Below are positions 1 to 10,750 of a stretch of DNA of 64,000 bases, one piece after another (positions within the stretch are counted from its first letter, which is position 1; each line of letters starts with the position of its first letter). This DNA is from Variovorax sp. PAMC26660 (GTDB lineage: Bacteria; Pseudomonadota; Gammaproteobacteria; Burkholderiales; Burkholderiaceae_C). Position numbers and translations under genes: made by a program. The stretch is taken from contig NZ_CP060295.1 of the NCBI RefSeq assembly GCF_014302995.1, positions 4,269,501-4,333,500 of the forward strand. The letters run 5' to 3'. The notes under the pieces were generated by a model. The model ran no database searches. It had not been told where the DNA came from and saw only the letters and a list, made by a program, of their open reading frames with translations.

Positions 1-21
1 CTGGTGTTCAAGCGCGCTTGA
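1..21 (+). CDS. fabF: 3-oxoacyl-ACP synthase II (FabF), last residues only
   Basis: The first 21 bases read Leu-Val-Phe-Lys-Arg-Ala-stop. This matches the usual C-terminus of FabF, where a Gly-Thr-Asn-Gly-Thr segment is followed by Leu-Val-Phe-Lys-Arg. In Burkholderiales fabF commonly precedes the rpoE module, which fits the genes that follow. Only seven codons lie in the window, so the call depends on this short tail plus context. FabF elongates acyl-ACP in fatty acid synthesis in the cytoplasm. Confidence 0.55.
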   Translation: MVFKRA

Positions 22-34
22 GCATTGCTCTTTC

Positions 35-517
35 ATGCACAGCGCACCGTCGGTGACCTATCCGGTGGGGCGCTCGCGTGGCGCAACCCGGATCTTGATT
101 GTCCTTTGGGCCCTGGGCGCTTGTTGTGCGGGCGCATCCTGCTATCTGTTGGATAGCGCCGGATGGCGCCAGCTCCTGCTGGTTCTCAGTGTCGCGTTTT
201 CCGGCGTTGCCGCCGGCTTCGGCTTGCGGCGCGATGGCGCGGCGGTTCTGCACTTCGATGGACTTTGCTGGTCTTTGACGGGCGCCGACACCACTCGCAG
301 CGTTCGTGCGGCCCAAGCCTCGGTCGCCCTCGATTTCCAGTCGCTGATGCTGGTCAGGCTTGCCGAGCCCGGCCGCGCCCGGCGCTGGATCTGGATCGAG
401 CACCGGACCATGCCGGAACGCTGGCGCGATGTGCGTCGCGCGGTATATTCGCGCGCTCCCTCCGCAGCACCTGCTGGCGACCCCTGGCGCGCGACGGCAC
501 CGGCCGACGCGCCCTGA
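35..517 (+). CDS. YgfX/CptA-like membrane protein upstream of rpoE
   Basis: A 160-residue protein with two closely spaced hydrophobic segments, at about residues 20-38 and 46-64. A soluble part follows that contains a Gly-Leu-Cys-Trp-Ser-Leu stretch and an Arg-rich end. This two-helix hairpin followed by a small beta-rich domain resembles the YgfX (CptA) family, members of which sit near rpoE or sdhE in proteobacteria. The similarity is by layout and sparse motifs only. The ATG lies 13 bases after the fabF stop, and rpoE starts 10 bases after this gene ends, so the three are probably co-transcribed. The function here is unknown. Confidence 0.55.
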   Translation: MHSAPSVTYPVGRSRGATRILIVLWALGACCAGASCYLLDSAGWRQLLLVLSVAFSGVAAGFGLRRDGAAVLHFDGLCWSLTGADTTRSVRAAQASVALDFQSLMLVRLAEPGRARRWIWIEHRTMPERWRDVRRAVYSRAPSAAPAGDPWRATAPADAP

Positions 518-527
518 ACCTCCCTCG

Positions 528-1202
528 ATGACCACTTCTGTGCCGCCTGTGCCACCGGACTCCGGCCTGACCGACGCGTCCGCCGAGGCGCCGCGCCCGG
601 GCGAGGTCGATTTCCAGCTGGTCCAACGCACGGTTGCGGGCGATCAGAAGGCTTTCGAGCTGCTGGTCATCAAGTACCAGCGCCGTATCGAACGCCTGAT
701 CGGCCGGATGGTGCGCGATGTCGACCTGATCGAGGACATTGCGCAGGAAACCTTCATTCGGGCCTACCGCGCATTGCACCAGTTCCGGGGGGAGGCGCAG
801 TTCTACACCTGGCTTTACCGGATCGCCGTCAACACCGCCAAGAAGGCGCTGGTGGACATGAAGCGCGATCCGACTGTCTCCGAAAGCGCTCTGCGGCCGT
901 CTTCTGATGACGACGATGAAACTTACCGTCCCGGAAACGAACCAATCAGCGACGAAACCCCTGAATCGATCATGGCGGCGAAGGAAATCGCCACCGCCGT
1001 CGAGGTAGCCATGGATGCGCTCCCGGCCGAGTTGCGCCAGGCGGTCACGCTGCGCGAAATCGAGGGCATGAGTTACGAAGAGATCGCCGAGGTCATGAAT
1101 TGCCCTATCGGCACGGTGCGTTCGCGTATTTTCCGGGCGCGTGAGGCCATTTCGGCCAAGGTCAAACCACTGCTGGACAACCAGTCCGGCAAGCGTTGGT
1201 AA
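528..1202 (+). CDS. rpoE: ECF sigma factor RpoE (sigma-E/AlgU)
   Basis: This 224-residue extracytoplasmic-function sigma factor directs RNA polymerase to envelope-stress promoters. Sigma region 2 is visible around residues 40-107, with Leu-Ile-Glu-Asp-Ile-Ala-Gln-Glu-Thr-Phe at 67-76 and a Trp-Leu-Tyr-Arg-Ile-Ala segment at 95-100. Region 4.2 (181-208) has the helix-turn-helix Met-Ser-Tyr-Glu-Glu-Ile-Ala-Glu-Val-Met followed by Gly-Thr-Val-Arg-Ser-Arg. An acidic linker (about 126-146) joins the regions. ATG 528 gives the normal family length; an upstream in-frame ATG would add 56 unrelated residues. The next genes are rseA, rseB and mucD, the canonical control module, so the sigma factor is expected to be held at the membrane by RseA. 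Confidence 0.95.
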   Translation: MTTSVPPVPPDSGLTDASAEAPRPGEVDFQLVQRTVAGDQKAFELLVIKYQRRIERLIGRMVRDVDLIEDIAQETFIRAYRALHQFRGEAQFYTWLYRIAVNTAKKALVDMKRDPTVSESALRPSSDDDDETYRPGNEPISDETPESIMAAKEIATAVEVAMDALPAELRQAVTLREIEGMSYEEIAEVMNCPIGTVRSRIFRAREAISAKVKPLLDNQSGKRW

Positions 1203-1219
1203 GCAAGCAGGTGAATGAA

Positions 1220-1894
1220 ATGAATCAGTCGATGACAGTTCGGGAACAGGTGTCCGCACTTGCGGATGGTCATTTGCAGGGCGAGGCGTTCGCGCAGGCG
1301 ATCGTCGCGGTCTGCAACGAGGACGAATCGCGCGCGGCCTGGCAGGAATACCACGCGGTGGGCGATGTCCTGCGTTCGGGGGGCCATGCGCCGTGCAGCG
1401 ACACCTTGGCGTTCCTGGCTCGTTTCCAGCAGCGACTGGCTGCTGAACCCGTTGTCGCCGCGCCTGTGCTGGCGCCTGTCGCCGTAGCGGCGGCTTTGCC
1501 TGTACAGCGCAGGGCAGACGCGGCCAATGAGCCGGTGTTCCGCTGGAAGCTGGTGGCCGGTGCTGCGTCGCTGGTCGCCGTGGTGGCCGTCAGCTGGACG
1601 CTGGTCGGTAACGGCGCGGCGGTTCCGCAGGCCGGCGCGCAGATCGCGTCGACCCAACAGCAACAACAGCCGGCGGTGAATTCTGTCCTCGCAGCGGCTG
1701 CCATCAATGGCCAGCAGCCGGCCAGCGCCACATTGACCCCGACCCGCGTGATCGTCGGTAACGGCAATCCGCAAGTCATGCTGCGCGATCCGCGGCTCGA
1801 TCAATTGCTCGAAGCGCACCAGCAAGCTGGTGGCGCTTCGCAAATGCCTTCCGGATTCTTGCGCAACGCCACCTTCGAGGGGCCCACGCGCTGA
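1220..1894 (+). CDS. rseA: anti-sigma-E factor RseA (MucA)
   Basis: A 224-residue single-pass inner-membrane anti-sigma factor. The N-terminal part (about 5-55) has the family pattern Val-Ser-Ala-Leu-Ala-Asp-Gly, with Trp41-Gln-Glu-Tyr-His-Ala-Val-Gly-Asp-Val-Leu-Arg after it, and is expected to bind RpoE in the cytoplasm. A hydrophobic segment at about 111-129 is the transmembrane helix, and the low-complexity remainder lies in the periplasm. I chose ATG 1220 because an AGGTG motif sits just upstream. Alternative TTG 1196 and GTG 1211 starts exist and would slightly overlap or abut rpoE. Release of RpoE by regulated proteolysis of RseA is known for the family and was not shown here. Confidence 0.9.
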   Translation: MNQSMTVREQVSALADGHLQGEAFAQAIVAVCNEDESRAAWQEYHAVGDVLRSGGHAPCSDTLAFLARFQQRLAAEPVVAAPVLAPVAVAAALPVQRRADAANEPVFRWKLVAGAASLVAVVAVSWTLVGNGAAVPQAGAQIASTQQQQQPAVNSVLAAAAINGQQPASATLTPTRVIVGNGNPQVMLRDPRLDQLLEAHQQAGGASQMPSGFLRNATFEGPTR

Positions 1895-1917
1895 GTGCGC
1901 GCCCTCAGCTGCCTGTA

Positions 1918-2991
1918 ATGACCGTTCAGATGCCGATCTCCGCCCGCGCCTGCGTGCTTGTGTTTGCAGCTTTTTGCCTGGCGCAGATTGCCACCGCGCA
2001 GACCCGCTCGGGCTCGGCAAATGCGAAGAGTGCAGCGACGGCGCAGACAGACGAGCCGCCCGCGATGAGCGTGACCGAATGGCTGCAGCGCATGCATGCG
2101 GGCGCCCGGCAGCGCAACTATGTAGGCACCTTCGTGGTGTCGGCTCCGGGTGGCGATCTGTCGAGCGCGCGCATCTGGCATGTGCGCGACGGTGATCACC
2201 AGATCGAGCGCATCGAGGCCCTGTCGGGGCCGCAGCGTTCGACCTTCCGGCGCAATCGCAATGTCATGACCTTCCTGCCCGAGGTGAAGGTCGTCAAGGT
2301 CGAAAAGCGCGAGAACCTCGATCTCTTTCCGAATCTCCCGGACAAGCCCGATTCGTCGATCGGCGATTTCTACGACGTACGCGCCATCGGCAAGGACCGT
2401 GTGGCGGGCTTCGACGCAGATGTGGTGCAGCTGGTGCCGCACGACGGACTGCGCTTTGGTTATCGCATCTGGAGCGAGCGCCGCTCGGGCCTCGTCGTGA
2501 AGCTGCAAACCGTCGACAGCGAATCCCGCGTGGTGGAGCAGTCGGCGTTCTCCGAACTGCAGCTCGATGCACCGGTGAAGGCGCAGGCCTTGGCGCAAAT
2601 GATGGCCAACACCTCGGGCTATCGCATCGAGAAGCTCGAGTTGGAGCGAACCACCGCACAAGACGAAGGCTGGGCCCTCAGCACGCCCGTGCCCGGATTC
2701 AAGCCTCGAAGCTTTTTCCGGCGCCCAGCTGCTGCTGATGGCAAGTCGTCGAAGCCCGATGCCACGACTGTTCAGTGGACCTTTTCCGACGGTCTTGCCT
2801 CGGTGTCGCTTTTCATCGAGCGTTACGACGCAGTGCGTGGGCCTCGCGACGGCGTACTGACCATCGGGGCAACCAACGCGATTCGCCGGCGCCTGCCCGA
2901 GCCGGCCAGCGACTGGTGGGTGACCGCGGTCGGCGAGGTGCCGCAGCAGACACTCAATGCATTCGCGCAGAGCCTTGTGCGCACGCGCTGA
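1918..2991 (+). CDS. rseB: sigma-E regulator RseB (MucB)
   Basis: A 357-residue periplasmic protein with an N-terminal signal peptide (hydrophobic core about 9-24, likely cleavage after Ala-Thr-Ala near residue 27). The sequence Trp-Leu-Gln-Arg-Met-His-Ala-Gly-Ala-Arg, followed by Asn-Tyr-Val-Gly-Thr-Phe-Val, is typical of the start of the MucB/RseB fold, which resembles lipoprotein-carrier domains. RseB binds RseA and shields it from proteolysis until misfolded outer-membrane material is sensed. It follows rseA by 23 bases. A second in-frame ATG at 1930 is an alternative start that would still leave a signal peptide. Confidence 0.9.
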   Translation: MTVQMPISARACVLVFAAFCLAQIATAQTRSGSANAKSAATAQTDEPPAMSVTEWLQRMHAGARQRNYVGTFVVSAPGGDLSSARIWHVRDGDHQIERIEALSGPQRSTFRRNRNVMTFLPEVKVVKVEKRENLDLFPNLPDKPDSSIGDFYDVRAIGKDRVAGFDADVVQLVPHDGLRFGYRIWSERRSGLVVKLQTVDSESRVVEQSAFSELQLDAPVKAQALAQMMANTSGYRIEKLELERTTAQDEGWALSTPVPGFKPRSFFRRPAAADGKSSKPDATTVQWTFSDGLASVSLFIERYDAVRGPRDGVLTIGATNAIRRRLPEPASDWWVTAVGEVPQQTLNAFAQSLVRTR

Positions 2992-3096
2992 CAGGCCGCG
3001 AAAGCGCCTGCCGCGCCCCTTGCGCTGAACCAAGCACGCGCCGCAGACTCACAGCATTTGTTGTTTTATCCGCTCTGTTCTTTTGAAAGAAAACCG

Positions 3097-4584
3097 ATGA
3101 TCTTCAAAGTCGAGGGACACAAGCTTCGTTCCGGCCTGTTGGCTTTTGCGCTGGCGGTGACAGCCGGCGCCACCTTCCTGCCTGTCGAGTCGGTCCATGC
3201 GCAGACGCGCACGCTGCCTGACTTCACCGACCTCGTCGATCAGGTCGGCCCCTCCGTGGTCAACATCCGCACTGTCGAGAAGGTCGCGCAGCGAGGCGGC
3301 GGCGCCAATGGCGAGATGGACGAGGAGATGCAGGAGTTCTTCCGCCGCTTCTTCGGCCAGCCGCTGCCGGGCGCGCCGCGCCAAGGGCCGCGTTCCAACA
3401 AGCCGCAGCAGCCCCAGGAAGAAGAGCGCCCGCGCGGCGTGGGTTCCGGCTTCATCCTGACAGCCGATGGTTATGTCATGACCAACGCGCATGTGGTGGA
3501 AGATGCTTCCGAGGTCATGGTCACGTTGCCCGACAAGCGCGAGTTCAAGGCCAAGATCGTCGGTTCCGACAAGCGCAGCGACGTCGCGGTCGTCAAGATC
3601 GAGGCAACGGGGCTGCCTGCTGTGAAGGTGGGCGACATCTCCAAGCTGCGCGTGGGCGAATGGGTGATGGCCATCGGCTCGCCTTTCGGCCTCGAGAACA
3701 CCGTCACCGCAGGCATCGTGAGCGCCAAGCAGCGCGACACCGGCGAATACCTGCCGTTCATCCAGACCGACGTGGCCATCAACCCGGGCAACTCGGGCGG
3801 CCCGCTGATCAACATGCGTGGCGAAGTGGTGGGCATCAACAGCCAGATCTACTCGCGCTCGGGTGGCTTCATGGGCATCTCGTTCTCGATCCCGATCGAC
3901 GAGGCGATCCGTGTCAGCGACCAGTTGCGCACCTCGGGTCGCGTTTCGCGCGGCCGCATCGGCGTGCAGATCGATCAGGTCACTAAGGACGTGGCGGAAG
4001 CAATCGGGCTGGGCAAGGCGCAAGGCGCGCTGGTGCGTGGCGTCGAGGCCGGATCGCCGGGCGAGAAGGCCGGTGTCGAGCCGGGTGACGTCATCACCAA
4101 GTTCGACGGCAAGCCCATCGAGAAGCCGAGCGATCTGCCGCGTCTCGTGGGCAACACCAAGCCGGGCACCAAGAGCACGCTCACGGTGTTCCGCCGCGGC
4201 GCCTCGCGCGACTTGAGCGTGACCATTGCAGAGATCGAGCCCGACAAGCCTGCCAAGCGCGCAGCCGATCGCGACGAGCCGGCGCAGAAGCCATCGGCTT
4301 CGGCCGCTGCCAAATCGCTCGGCCTGGCCGTGAGCGATCTCAACGATGCGCAGAAGAAGGAGCTCAAGCTGAAGGGCGGCGTGAAGGTCGATACCGCCAG
4401 CGACGCTGCTGCGCGTGCCGGTCTGCGCGAAGGGGACATCATCCTGGCCGTGGGCAATGTCGAGGTTGCCAACGCGCGGGAATTCGAGTCCGCCATTGGC
4501 AAGGCCGACAAGAGCAAGGCGCTCAGCGTGCTGTTCCGTCGTGGCGATTGGGCGCAATATGCCCTGATCCGTCCCGCACGCTGA
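3097..4584 (+). CDS. mucD: DegP/MucD-type periplasmic serine protease
   Basis: A 495-residue Do-family protease and chaperone acting on misfolded envelope proteins. It has a signal peptide (about 1-32, ending Val-His-Ala-Gln), a trypsin-like domain with the catalytic triad His132 (Thr-Asn-Ala-His), Asp162 (Ser-Asp-Val-Ala-Val) and Ser233 (Gly-Asn-Ser-Gly-Gly), then two PDZ domains at about 275-370 and 395-490. The start ATG 3097 follows a GAAAGAAAA purine tract and places the signal peptide correctly; an in-frame upstream TTG would add a meaningless extension. It closes the rpoE-rseA-rseB-mucD module and is followed by an intrinsic terminator. A sigma-E-dependent promoter is expected, but I could not identify one. 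Confidence 0.93.
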   Translation: MIFKVEGHKLRSGLLAFALAVTAGATFLPVESVHAQTRTLPDFTDLVDQVGPSVVNIRTVEKVAQRGGGANGEMDEEMQEFFRRFFGQPLPGAPRQGPRSNKPQQPQEEERPRGVGSGFILTADGYVMTNAHVVEDASEVMVTLPDKREFKAKIVGSDKRSDVAVVKIEATGLPAVKVGDISKLRVGEWVMAIGSPFGLENTVTAGIVSAKQRDTGEYLPFIQTDVAINPGNSGGPLINMRGEVVGINSQIYSRSGGFMGISFSIPIDEAIRVSDQLRTSGRVSRGRIGVQIDQVTKDVAEAIGLGKAQGALVRGVEAGSPGEKAGVEPGDVITKFDGKPIEKPSDLPRLVGNTKPGTKSTLTVFRRGASRDLSVTIAEIEPDKPAKRAADRDEPAQKPSASAAAKSLGLAVSDLNDAQKKELKLKGGVKVDTASDAAARAGLREGDIILAVGNVEVANAREFESAIGKADKSKALSVLFRRGDWAQYALIRPAR

Positions 4585-4603
4585 TCTGGCGCCGGCGTCA
4601 AGT

Positions 4604-4640
4604 GGCCCCACCCGGCAGTCGGGTTTGGGGCCGTTTTTTT
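4604..4640 (+). terminator. intrinsic terminator after mucD
   Basis: GGCCCCA at 4604-4610 pairs with TTTGGGGCC at 4624-4632, with an inner CCCG/CGGG stem between them. Seven T residues follow at 4634-4640. It lies 20 bases after the mucD stop, as expected for the end of the stress-response operon. Confidence 0.85.
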
Positions 4641-4974
4641 GAGGTGTTTACGACGTTCCGCTGTCCGGCTCGAAAAAAATCTGAGGGCCAAAAAGCGAGA
4701 TGTTTTGTTTGTGTCTACTAACTTTCAAGAAGGCTAAGGACGGTTTTCGGTAGAATAGGCCTCTCTTGGCGGGCGGTCAGCGCATAAGGAATGCACTGAC
4801 CTTCACGATGCGAGATGTTAGACAGCAGTCCACCGGTGCTCCACAGATCGCCCACAAGTTGTTCAGTGAGTGCTCCACCGATCCTGTGGATAACCTGTAT
4901 ATATCTTTGATGTTGTTGACCTGCAACGACCCCTTTGGACCCCGTTCCCGGATGTACGTGCTTCCCTTTTTGCC

Positions 4975-5051
4975 TACAATGAAGTTCCAACTACTGCAGT
5001 TGCCATTGCTTGTTGGTTCAGGGCGCGTCTCCAGAAGACGCGCCCTTTTTT
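4975..5051 (+). ncRNA. candidate small RNA upstream of lepA
   Basis: The 522-base gap between mucD and lepA shows no convincing gene. Near its end a -10-like TACAAT lies at 4975-4980. It is followed by a small hairpin (CAACT 4988-4992 with AGTTG 4998-5002), a short linker, and then a perfect 10-bp GC-rich stem (5021-5030 with 5036-5045) ending in six T residues. A transcript from about 4986 to 5051 would be a 65-nt RNA made of two hairpins. The -35 region is weak. The alternative is a lepA leader with an attenuator, or a plain terminator for an unseen upstream transcript. Confidence 0.35.
5021..5051 (+). terminator. intrinsic terminator 55 bases before lepA
   Basis: GGGCGCGTCT (5021-5030) pairs perfectly with AGACGCGCCC (5036-5045) around the loop CCAGA, and a run of six T follows. 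The signal is strong and lies in the direction of lepA. lepA must therefore be transcribed from a promoter after it, or depend on readthrough. Confidence 0.85.
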
Positions 5052-5106
5052 CTTGCCTGTCGCACTCTGCGCACGAGCCAATTCAAGTACTTAAGCGTTC
5101 CCGTTG

Positions 5107-6918
<1,812 letters not shown>

Positions 6919-6926
6919 TCAACAAA

Positions 6927-7898
6927 ATGGCATTCATCACCTCCCTGGTCCTCGCGGCATTTGCCGGCTATGTCGGTGCCTGGTATTTCGGCGTGATCGA
7001 AGGCAACTTCGCACTTCTGCTGTTCCTGGCCACGGTGGTCACCGGTCTTTTCTGGCTGGCCGAGCGTTTCTATTTCCTGCCGAAGCGCGAGCAGGCCGCC
7101 GCCAAGCTCGAGGCCTCGATGGCCGAGCGCAATGCGCGGCTGGCAGGGCAGGGCATCACGCAGGTCGATACCGTCGACGCCAAGGCGAGCGACCGGCTGC
7201 TGATGCAGCCCTGGTGGCTCGACTGGACCGCTGGCCTGTTCCCGGTGATCCTGGTGGTGTTCCTGCTGCGCTCGTTCCTGTACGAGCCCTTCAAGATTCC
7301 TTCGGGCTCCATGATGCCCACGCTGCTGACCGGCGACCTGATCCTGGTCAACAAGTTCACCTACGGCCTGCGCCTGCCGGTCATCAACACCAAGATCACC
7401 GACGGCACACCGCTGGCGCGTGGCGATGTGGTGGTGTTCCGCTACCCGCCCAAGCCGAGCATGGACTACATCAAGCGCGTGGTCGGCATCCCGGGCGACG
7501 AGGTGGCGTACCTGAACAAGAAGCTCACGATCAACGGTCAGCCGGTGTCGAAGACACCCGAGGACGATTACCTCGACAGCGAATCGATGCGCCTGCTCAA
7601 GCAGTACGAAGAGAAGCTGGGGGACAAGCAGCACAAGCTGCTCAACGACGAAACCTCGCCGTCCTTCATTCCTGGCGCCAGCAGCTTCAATTTCCCGGGC
7701 ATCGAAAACTGCCGCTACTCCGTCGAAGGCGTGGTCTGCAAGGTGCCCGCCGGCCAATATTTCATGATGGGCGACAACCGCGATAATTCGGCGGACTCGC
7801 GCTACTGGGGCTTCGTGCCTGACCAGAACATCGTGGGCAGGGCGTTCTTCGTCTGGATGAACTTCGGCGATCTGGGTCGCATCGGTCCGTTTCAATAA
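6927..7898 (+). CDS. lepB: signal peptidase I (LepB)
   Basis: This 323-residue inner-membrane protease removes Sec and Tat signal peptides. There are two N-terminal hydrophobic segments (about 4-22 and 27-48) and another at about 95-115. The Ser-Lys dyad is present: the nucleophile Ser128 in Pro-Ser-Gly-Ser-Met-Met-Pro-Thr-Leu and general base Lys183 in Tyr-Ile-Lys-Arg-Val-Val-Gly. The late box Gly-Asp-Asn-Arg-Asp-Asn-Ser-Ala-Asp-Ser-Arg is also visible. ATG 6927 starts 8 bases after lepA and gives the usual membrane topology. Confidence 0.96.
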   Translation: MAFITSLVLAAFAGYVGAWYFGVIEGNFALLLFLATVVTGLFWLAERFYFLPKREQAAAKLEASMAERNARLAGQGITQVDTVDAKASDRLLMQPWWLDWTAGLFPVILVVFLLRSFLYEPFKIPSGSMMPTLLTGDLILVNKFTYGLRLPVINTKITDGTPLARGDVVVFRYPPKPSMDYIKRVVGIPGDEVAYLNKKLTINGQPVSKTPEDDYLDSESMRLLKQYEEKLGDKQHKLLNDETSPSFIPGASSFNFPGIENCRYSVEGVVCKVPAGQYFMMGDNRDNSADSRYWGFVPDQNIVGRAFFVWMNFGDLGRIGPFQ

Positions 7899-7929
7899 GC
7901 AGTCCAAACTGTTCGAGGGGTAAGAGGGC

Positions 7930-8298
7930 ATGAGAACAAACCGGTCCATCCGCAGCAGGGCCGCGCAACAGCGCGGCATTTCGTTCATCGGCTTGGTGTT
8001 CGTCGCGGTGGTGCTCGCTTGCGTGGGCGTCGTCGTCGCGCAGGTCATTCCGACGCTGATCGAATGGCAGGCCATCGACAAGGCCGCCAACAAGGCCAAG
8101 GAAGGCACGACCGTGCCCGAAGTGCGCGCCATCTTCGATCGTGCTCAGGCCATCGACGACTTCAAGTCGGTCAGCGGCAAGGACCTCGATATCAAGAAGG
8201 TCGGCGACAAGGTCGTCGTGTCGTATGCGTACGAACGCGAGATTCCCTTGTTCGGGCCGGCCTACCTGACCCTCAAGTACAAGGGCGAGACCCGCTGA
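7930..8298 (+). CDS. DUF4845 single-pass membrane protein
   Basis: A 122-residue protein with a short basic N-terminus, one transmembrane helix (about 16-41, Gly-Ile-Ser-Phe-Ile-Gly-Leu onward) and a small soluble domain. This pattern and the position between lepB and rnc match the DUF4845 family, which is conserved at this place in betaproteobacteria. The prepilin-like Arg-Gly-Ile-Ser-Phe-Ile-Gly start suggests a pilin-type N-terminal helix, though a typical Glu5 is missing. Function is unknown. An AGGGG-type purine tract lies upstream of the ATG. Its TGA overlaps a possible CTG start of rnc. Confidence 0.8.
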   Translation: MRTNRSIRSRAAQQRGISFIGLVFVAVVLACVGVVVAQVIPTLIEWQAIDKAANKAKEGTTVPEVRAIFDRAQAIDDFKSVSGKDLDIKKVGDKVVVSYAYEREIPLFGPAYLTLKYKGETR

Positions 8299-8315
8299 AC
8301 GCGGCGCTCAAAAAG

Positions 8316-9002
8316 GTGGACGGCAGCCTCGTCGCGCTGCAGGCGCGCCTCAAGTACACGTTCTCCGACGCCCGGCTGCTCCAGCTCGCGCTCACGCACC
8401 GCAGTTTCTCGGCCGATCACAACGAGCGCCTCGAGTTTCTCGGCGACTCGGTGCTGAATCTCGCTGTCTCCCACCTGCTCTACATCCGTCTTTCGGCCCT
8501 ACCCGAGGGCGATCTGTCGCGCGTGCGTGCCAACCTGGTCAAGCAGGACACCCTGCACCGGCTGGCGCTCGAACTGGCAATCTCGCCGCTGCTGCGGCTC
8601 GGCGAAGGCGAGGCCCGCTCGGGCGGCCCCAGCCGGCCGTCGATCCTGGCCGACGCGCTCGAAGCGCTGATTGGCGCGGTCTACCTGGACGCCGGCTTTG
8701 CAGCCGCCCAGGCGCTGGTGCATCGGCTGTACGAGTCGGTCGAAATCACCCCGCGCATGGATGCAGCGGCCAAGGATCCGAAGACCGAATTGCAGGAATG
8801 GCTGCAGGGTCACAAAATGAAGCTGCCGGTGTACCGCGTGGCAGCGACGCTGGGCGCCGCGCACAAGCAGACTTTCGATGTCGAGTGCGAGGTGCCCGAG
8901 TTGGGCCTTCGCGAACGCGGCATCGGCGGCTCGCGCCGCGCCGGCGAGCAGGCCGCCGCGGCTGCCATGTTGATCCGGCTCAAGGCACGCGGCGCCGCGT
9001 GA
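8316..9002 (+). CDS. rnc: ribonuclease III
   Basis: A 228-residue double-stranded-RNA endonuclease that processes rRNA precursors and structured mRNAs. The signature [12 protein letters not shown] is at 36-47, with the metal-binding Glu and Asp. The double-stranded RNA-binding domain begins near Asp-Pro-Lys-Thr-Glu-Leu-Gln-Glu-Trp and ends with an Ala-rich helix. No ATG fits the start. I use GTG 8316, but a CTG at 8295 overlapping the preceding stop (CTGA), with AAGGGCGAG just upstream, would add seven residues and is a serious alternative. Confidence 0.93.
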   Translation: MDGSLVALQARLKYTFSDARLLQLALTHRSFSADHNERLEFLGDSVLNLAVSHLLYIRLSALPEGDLSRVRANLVKQDTLHRLALELAISPLLRLGEGEARSGGPSRPSILADALEALIGAVYLDAGFAAAQALVHRLYESVEITPRMDAAAKDPKTELQEWLQGHKMKLPVYRVAATLGAAHKQTFDVECEVPELGLRERGIGGSRRAGEQAAAAAMLIRLKARGAA

Positions 9003-9009
9003 AATCACA

Positions 9010-9975
9010 ATGAACGATGCTATCAATCCCGTAGCGGAACCCGAAGACGCCGCAGGCGATACGGCCGCAACCGGCCCGCAACACTGCGGCCTTATCGCCA
9101 TCGTCGGCAAGCCCAATGTGGGCAAGTCGACGTTGCTCAATGCGTTGGTCGGCCAGAAGATCAGCATCACCTCGCGCAAGGCGCAGACCACGCGGCATCG
9201 CATCACCGGCATGCGCACGCTGGGCGCGACGCAGTTCGTGTTCGTCGACACGCCGGGTTTTCAGACCCTGCATGCCAACGCGCTGAACAAGTCGCTCAAC
9301 AAGACCGTGCAGGGCGCGGTCGGCGACGTGGACCTGATTCTGTTCGTGGTCGAGGCCGGCAGCTTCACGCCGGCCGACGAGCGCGTGCTCAAGCTGCTCG
9401 GCAAGGGCATTCCGACCGTGCTGCTGGCCAACAAGCTCGACAACGTGCACCGCCGCGGCGACATCGCACCCTGGCTGCAGACCATGCAGGGCAAGCACAA
9501 CTTTGCCGAGTTCGTGCCGATGTCGGCCAAGAACGCGAAGGATGTCGAACGCCTGTTCGGCATCTGCGAGAAGTACCTGCCCGAGCAGCCCTGGTTCTAC
9601 GCCGAGGACGAACTCACCGACCGCAGCGAGAAATTCCTGGCCGGCGAACTGGTGCGCGAGAAGCTGTTCCGCCTGACCGGCGACGAGCTGCCCTACACCT
9701 CGACCGTGATCATCGACAAGTTCGAGGAAGAGCCGCCCCAGAAGAAGGGCCAGAAGCGGCTGCTGCGCATTGCTGCCACCATCGTTGTCGAGCGCGACGG
9801 CCACAAGGCCATGGTGATCGGCGACAAGGGCGAGCGCATCAAGCGCATCGGCATGGAAACCCGGGTCGAGCTGGAGAAGCTGGCCGACGCCAAGGTGTTC
9901 CTCGAACTCTGGGTCAAGGTCCGTTCGGGCTGGGCCGACGACGAGGCACGCGTGCGCTCCTTCGGTTACGAATGA
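9010..9975 (+). CDS. era: GTPase Era
   Basis: A 321-residue GTPase needed for 16S rRNA maturation and 30S assembly. G1 is Gly-Lys-Pro-Asn-Val-Gly-Lys-Ser-Thr at 33-41, G3 is Asp-Thr-Pro-Gly-Phe, G4 is Asn-Lys-Leu-Asp, and G5 lies in the Met-Ser-Ala-Lys-Asn segment. A C-terminal KH RNA-binding domain with Gly-Asp-Lys-Gly-Glu-Arg-Ile-Lys is clear. A roughly 25-residue N-terminal extension is present relative to E. coli. The gene starts 7 bases after rnc, and the rnc-era pairing is widely conserved. Confidence 0.96.
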   Translation: MNDAINPVAEPEDAAGDTAATGPQHCGLIAIVGKPNVGKSTLLNALVGQKISITSRKAQTTRHRITGMRTLGATQFVFVDTPGFQTLHANALNKSLNKTVQGAVGDVDLILFVVEAGSFTPADERVLKLLGKGIPTVLLANKLDNVHRRGDIAPWLQTMQGKHNFAEFVPMSAKNAKDVERLFGICEKYLPEQPWFYAEDELTDRSEKFLAGELVREKLFRLTGDELPYTSTVIIDKFEEEPPQKKGQKRLLRIAATIVVERDGHKAMVIGDKGERIKRIGMETRVELEKLADAKVFLELWVKVRSGWADDEARVRSFGYE

Positions 9976-9976
9976 A

Positions 9977-10750
9977 GTGGCCGCTGCCCACCGCGTTTCG
10001 CACGAGCCGGCGTACGTGCTCCACCGCTACGACTGGAGCGAGTCGAGCCTGATCCTGGAGGTCTTCACCCGCCACCACGGGCGCATCGCGCTGGTGGCCA
10101 AGGGGGCGAAGCGGCCGAGTTCCAATTTCCGCCCGGTGCTGTTGCCGTTGCAGCCCCTGCAGCTCAACTACGGCGGCGACGCCGAGATCCGCACGCTCAA
10201 GGGCGCTGAATGGATGGGCGGCCACGTGATGCCAACCGGTGAAGCCCTGATGTCGGGCTACTACATCAACGAACTGGTGTTGCGCCTGCTGGCTCGCGAC
10301 GACGCCCACGAAGCCCTGTTCGATGCCTACGCCGGGGTGGTGCAGGTGCTGGCGGGCGACCACGCCGGTGCCCAGGCTGCCACGCAGGCCGCCGCACTGC
10401 GCGCCTTCGAGCTTCTGCTGCTGCGAGGCGTGGGCCTGCTGCCATCGCTGGACGCGCAGACCCTCACACTGGAACCGCTCGCGGCCCGGGCGCGCTACAC
10501 CCTCGTACCGGAAGCCGGATTGCGGCAGGCCGCCAAGGACGAAGCGGCACTGAACGGCGCCGACTGGCAGTCCCTGCAAGGCGTGCTCGACGATCGCGCG
10601 CCCTTCACCGCCACGCTGCGCGAGATCGCCACCATGAACGCCGGCAGCAACAGTGCCCTGCGAAACCAGTTGCGTGCGTTGCTCAACTACCATTGCGGCG
10701 TGACCACGCTGCGCACGCGGCAAATGATGAGAGATCTGCAAGCACTATGA
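9977..10750 (+). CDS. recO: DNA repair protein RecO
   Basis: A 257-residue RecFOR-pathway protein that helps load RecA onto SSB-coated gaps. The N-terminal OB-fold region (about 10-85, with [13 protein letters not shown]) and a helical C-terminal half with Leu-Leu-Arg-Gly-Val-Gly-Leu-Leu-Pro match the family. It starts at a GTG one base after the era stop, and its TGA overlaps the pdxJ ATG (ATGA), which suggests translational coupling. Confidence 0.92.
   Translation: MAAAHRVSHEPAYVLHRYDWSESSLILEVFTRHHGRIALVAKGAKRPSSNFRPVLLPLQPLQLNYGGDAEIRTLKGAEWMGGHVMPTGEALMSGYYINELVLRLLARDDAHEALFDAYAGVVQVLAGDHAGAQAATQAAALRAFELLLLRGVGLLPSLDAQTLTLEPLAARARYTLVPEAGLRQAAKDEAALNGADWQSLQGVLDDRAPFTATLREIATMNAGSNSALRNQLRALLNYHCGVTTLRTRQMMRDLQAL

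Noticed and set aside
8..631. A 207-codon minus-strand frame over the start of the window.
   Set aside because: It is antisense to the YgfX-like gene and rpoE, which have clear protein signatures.
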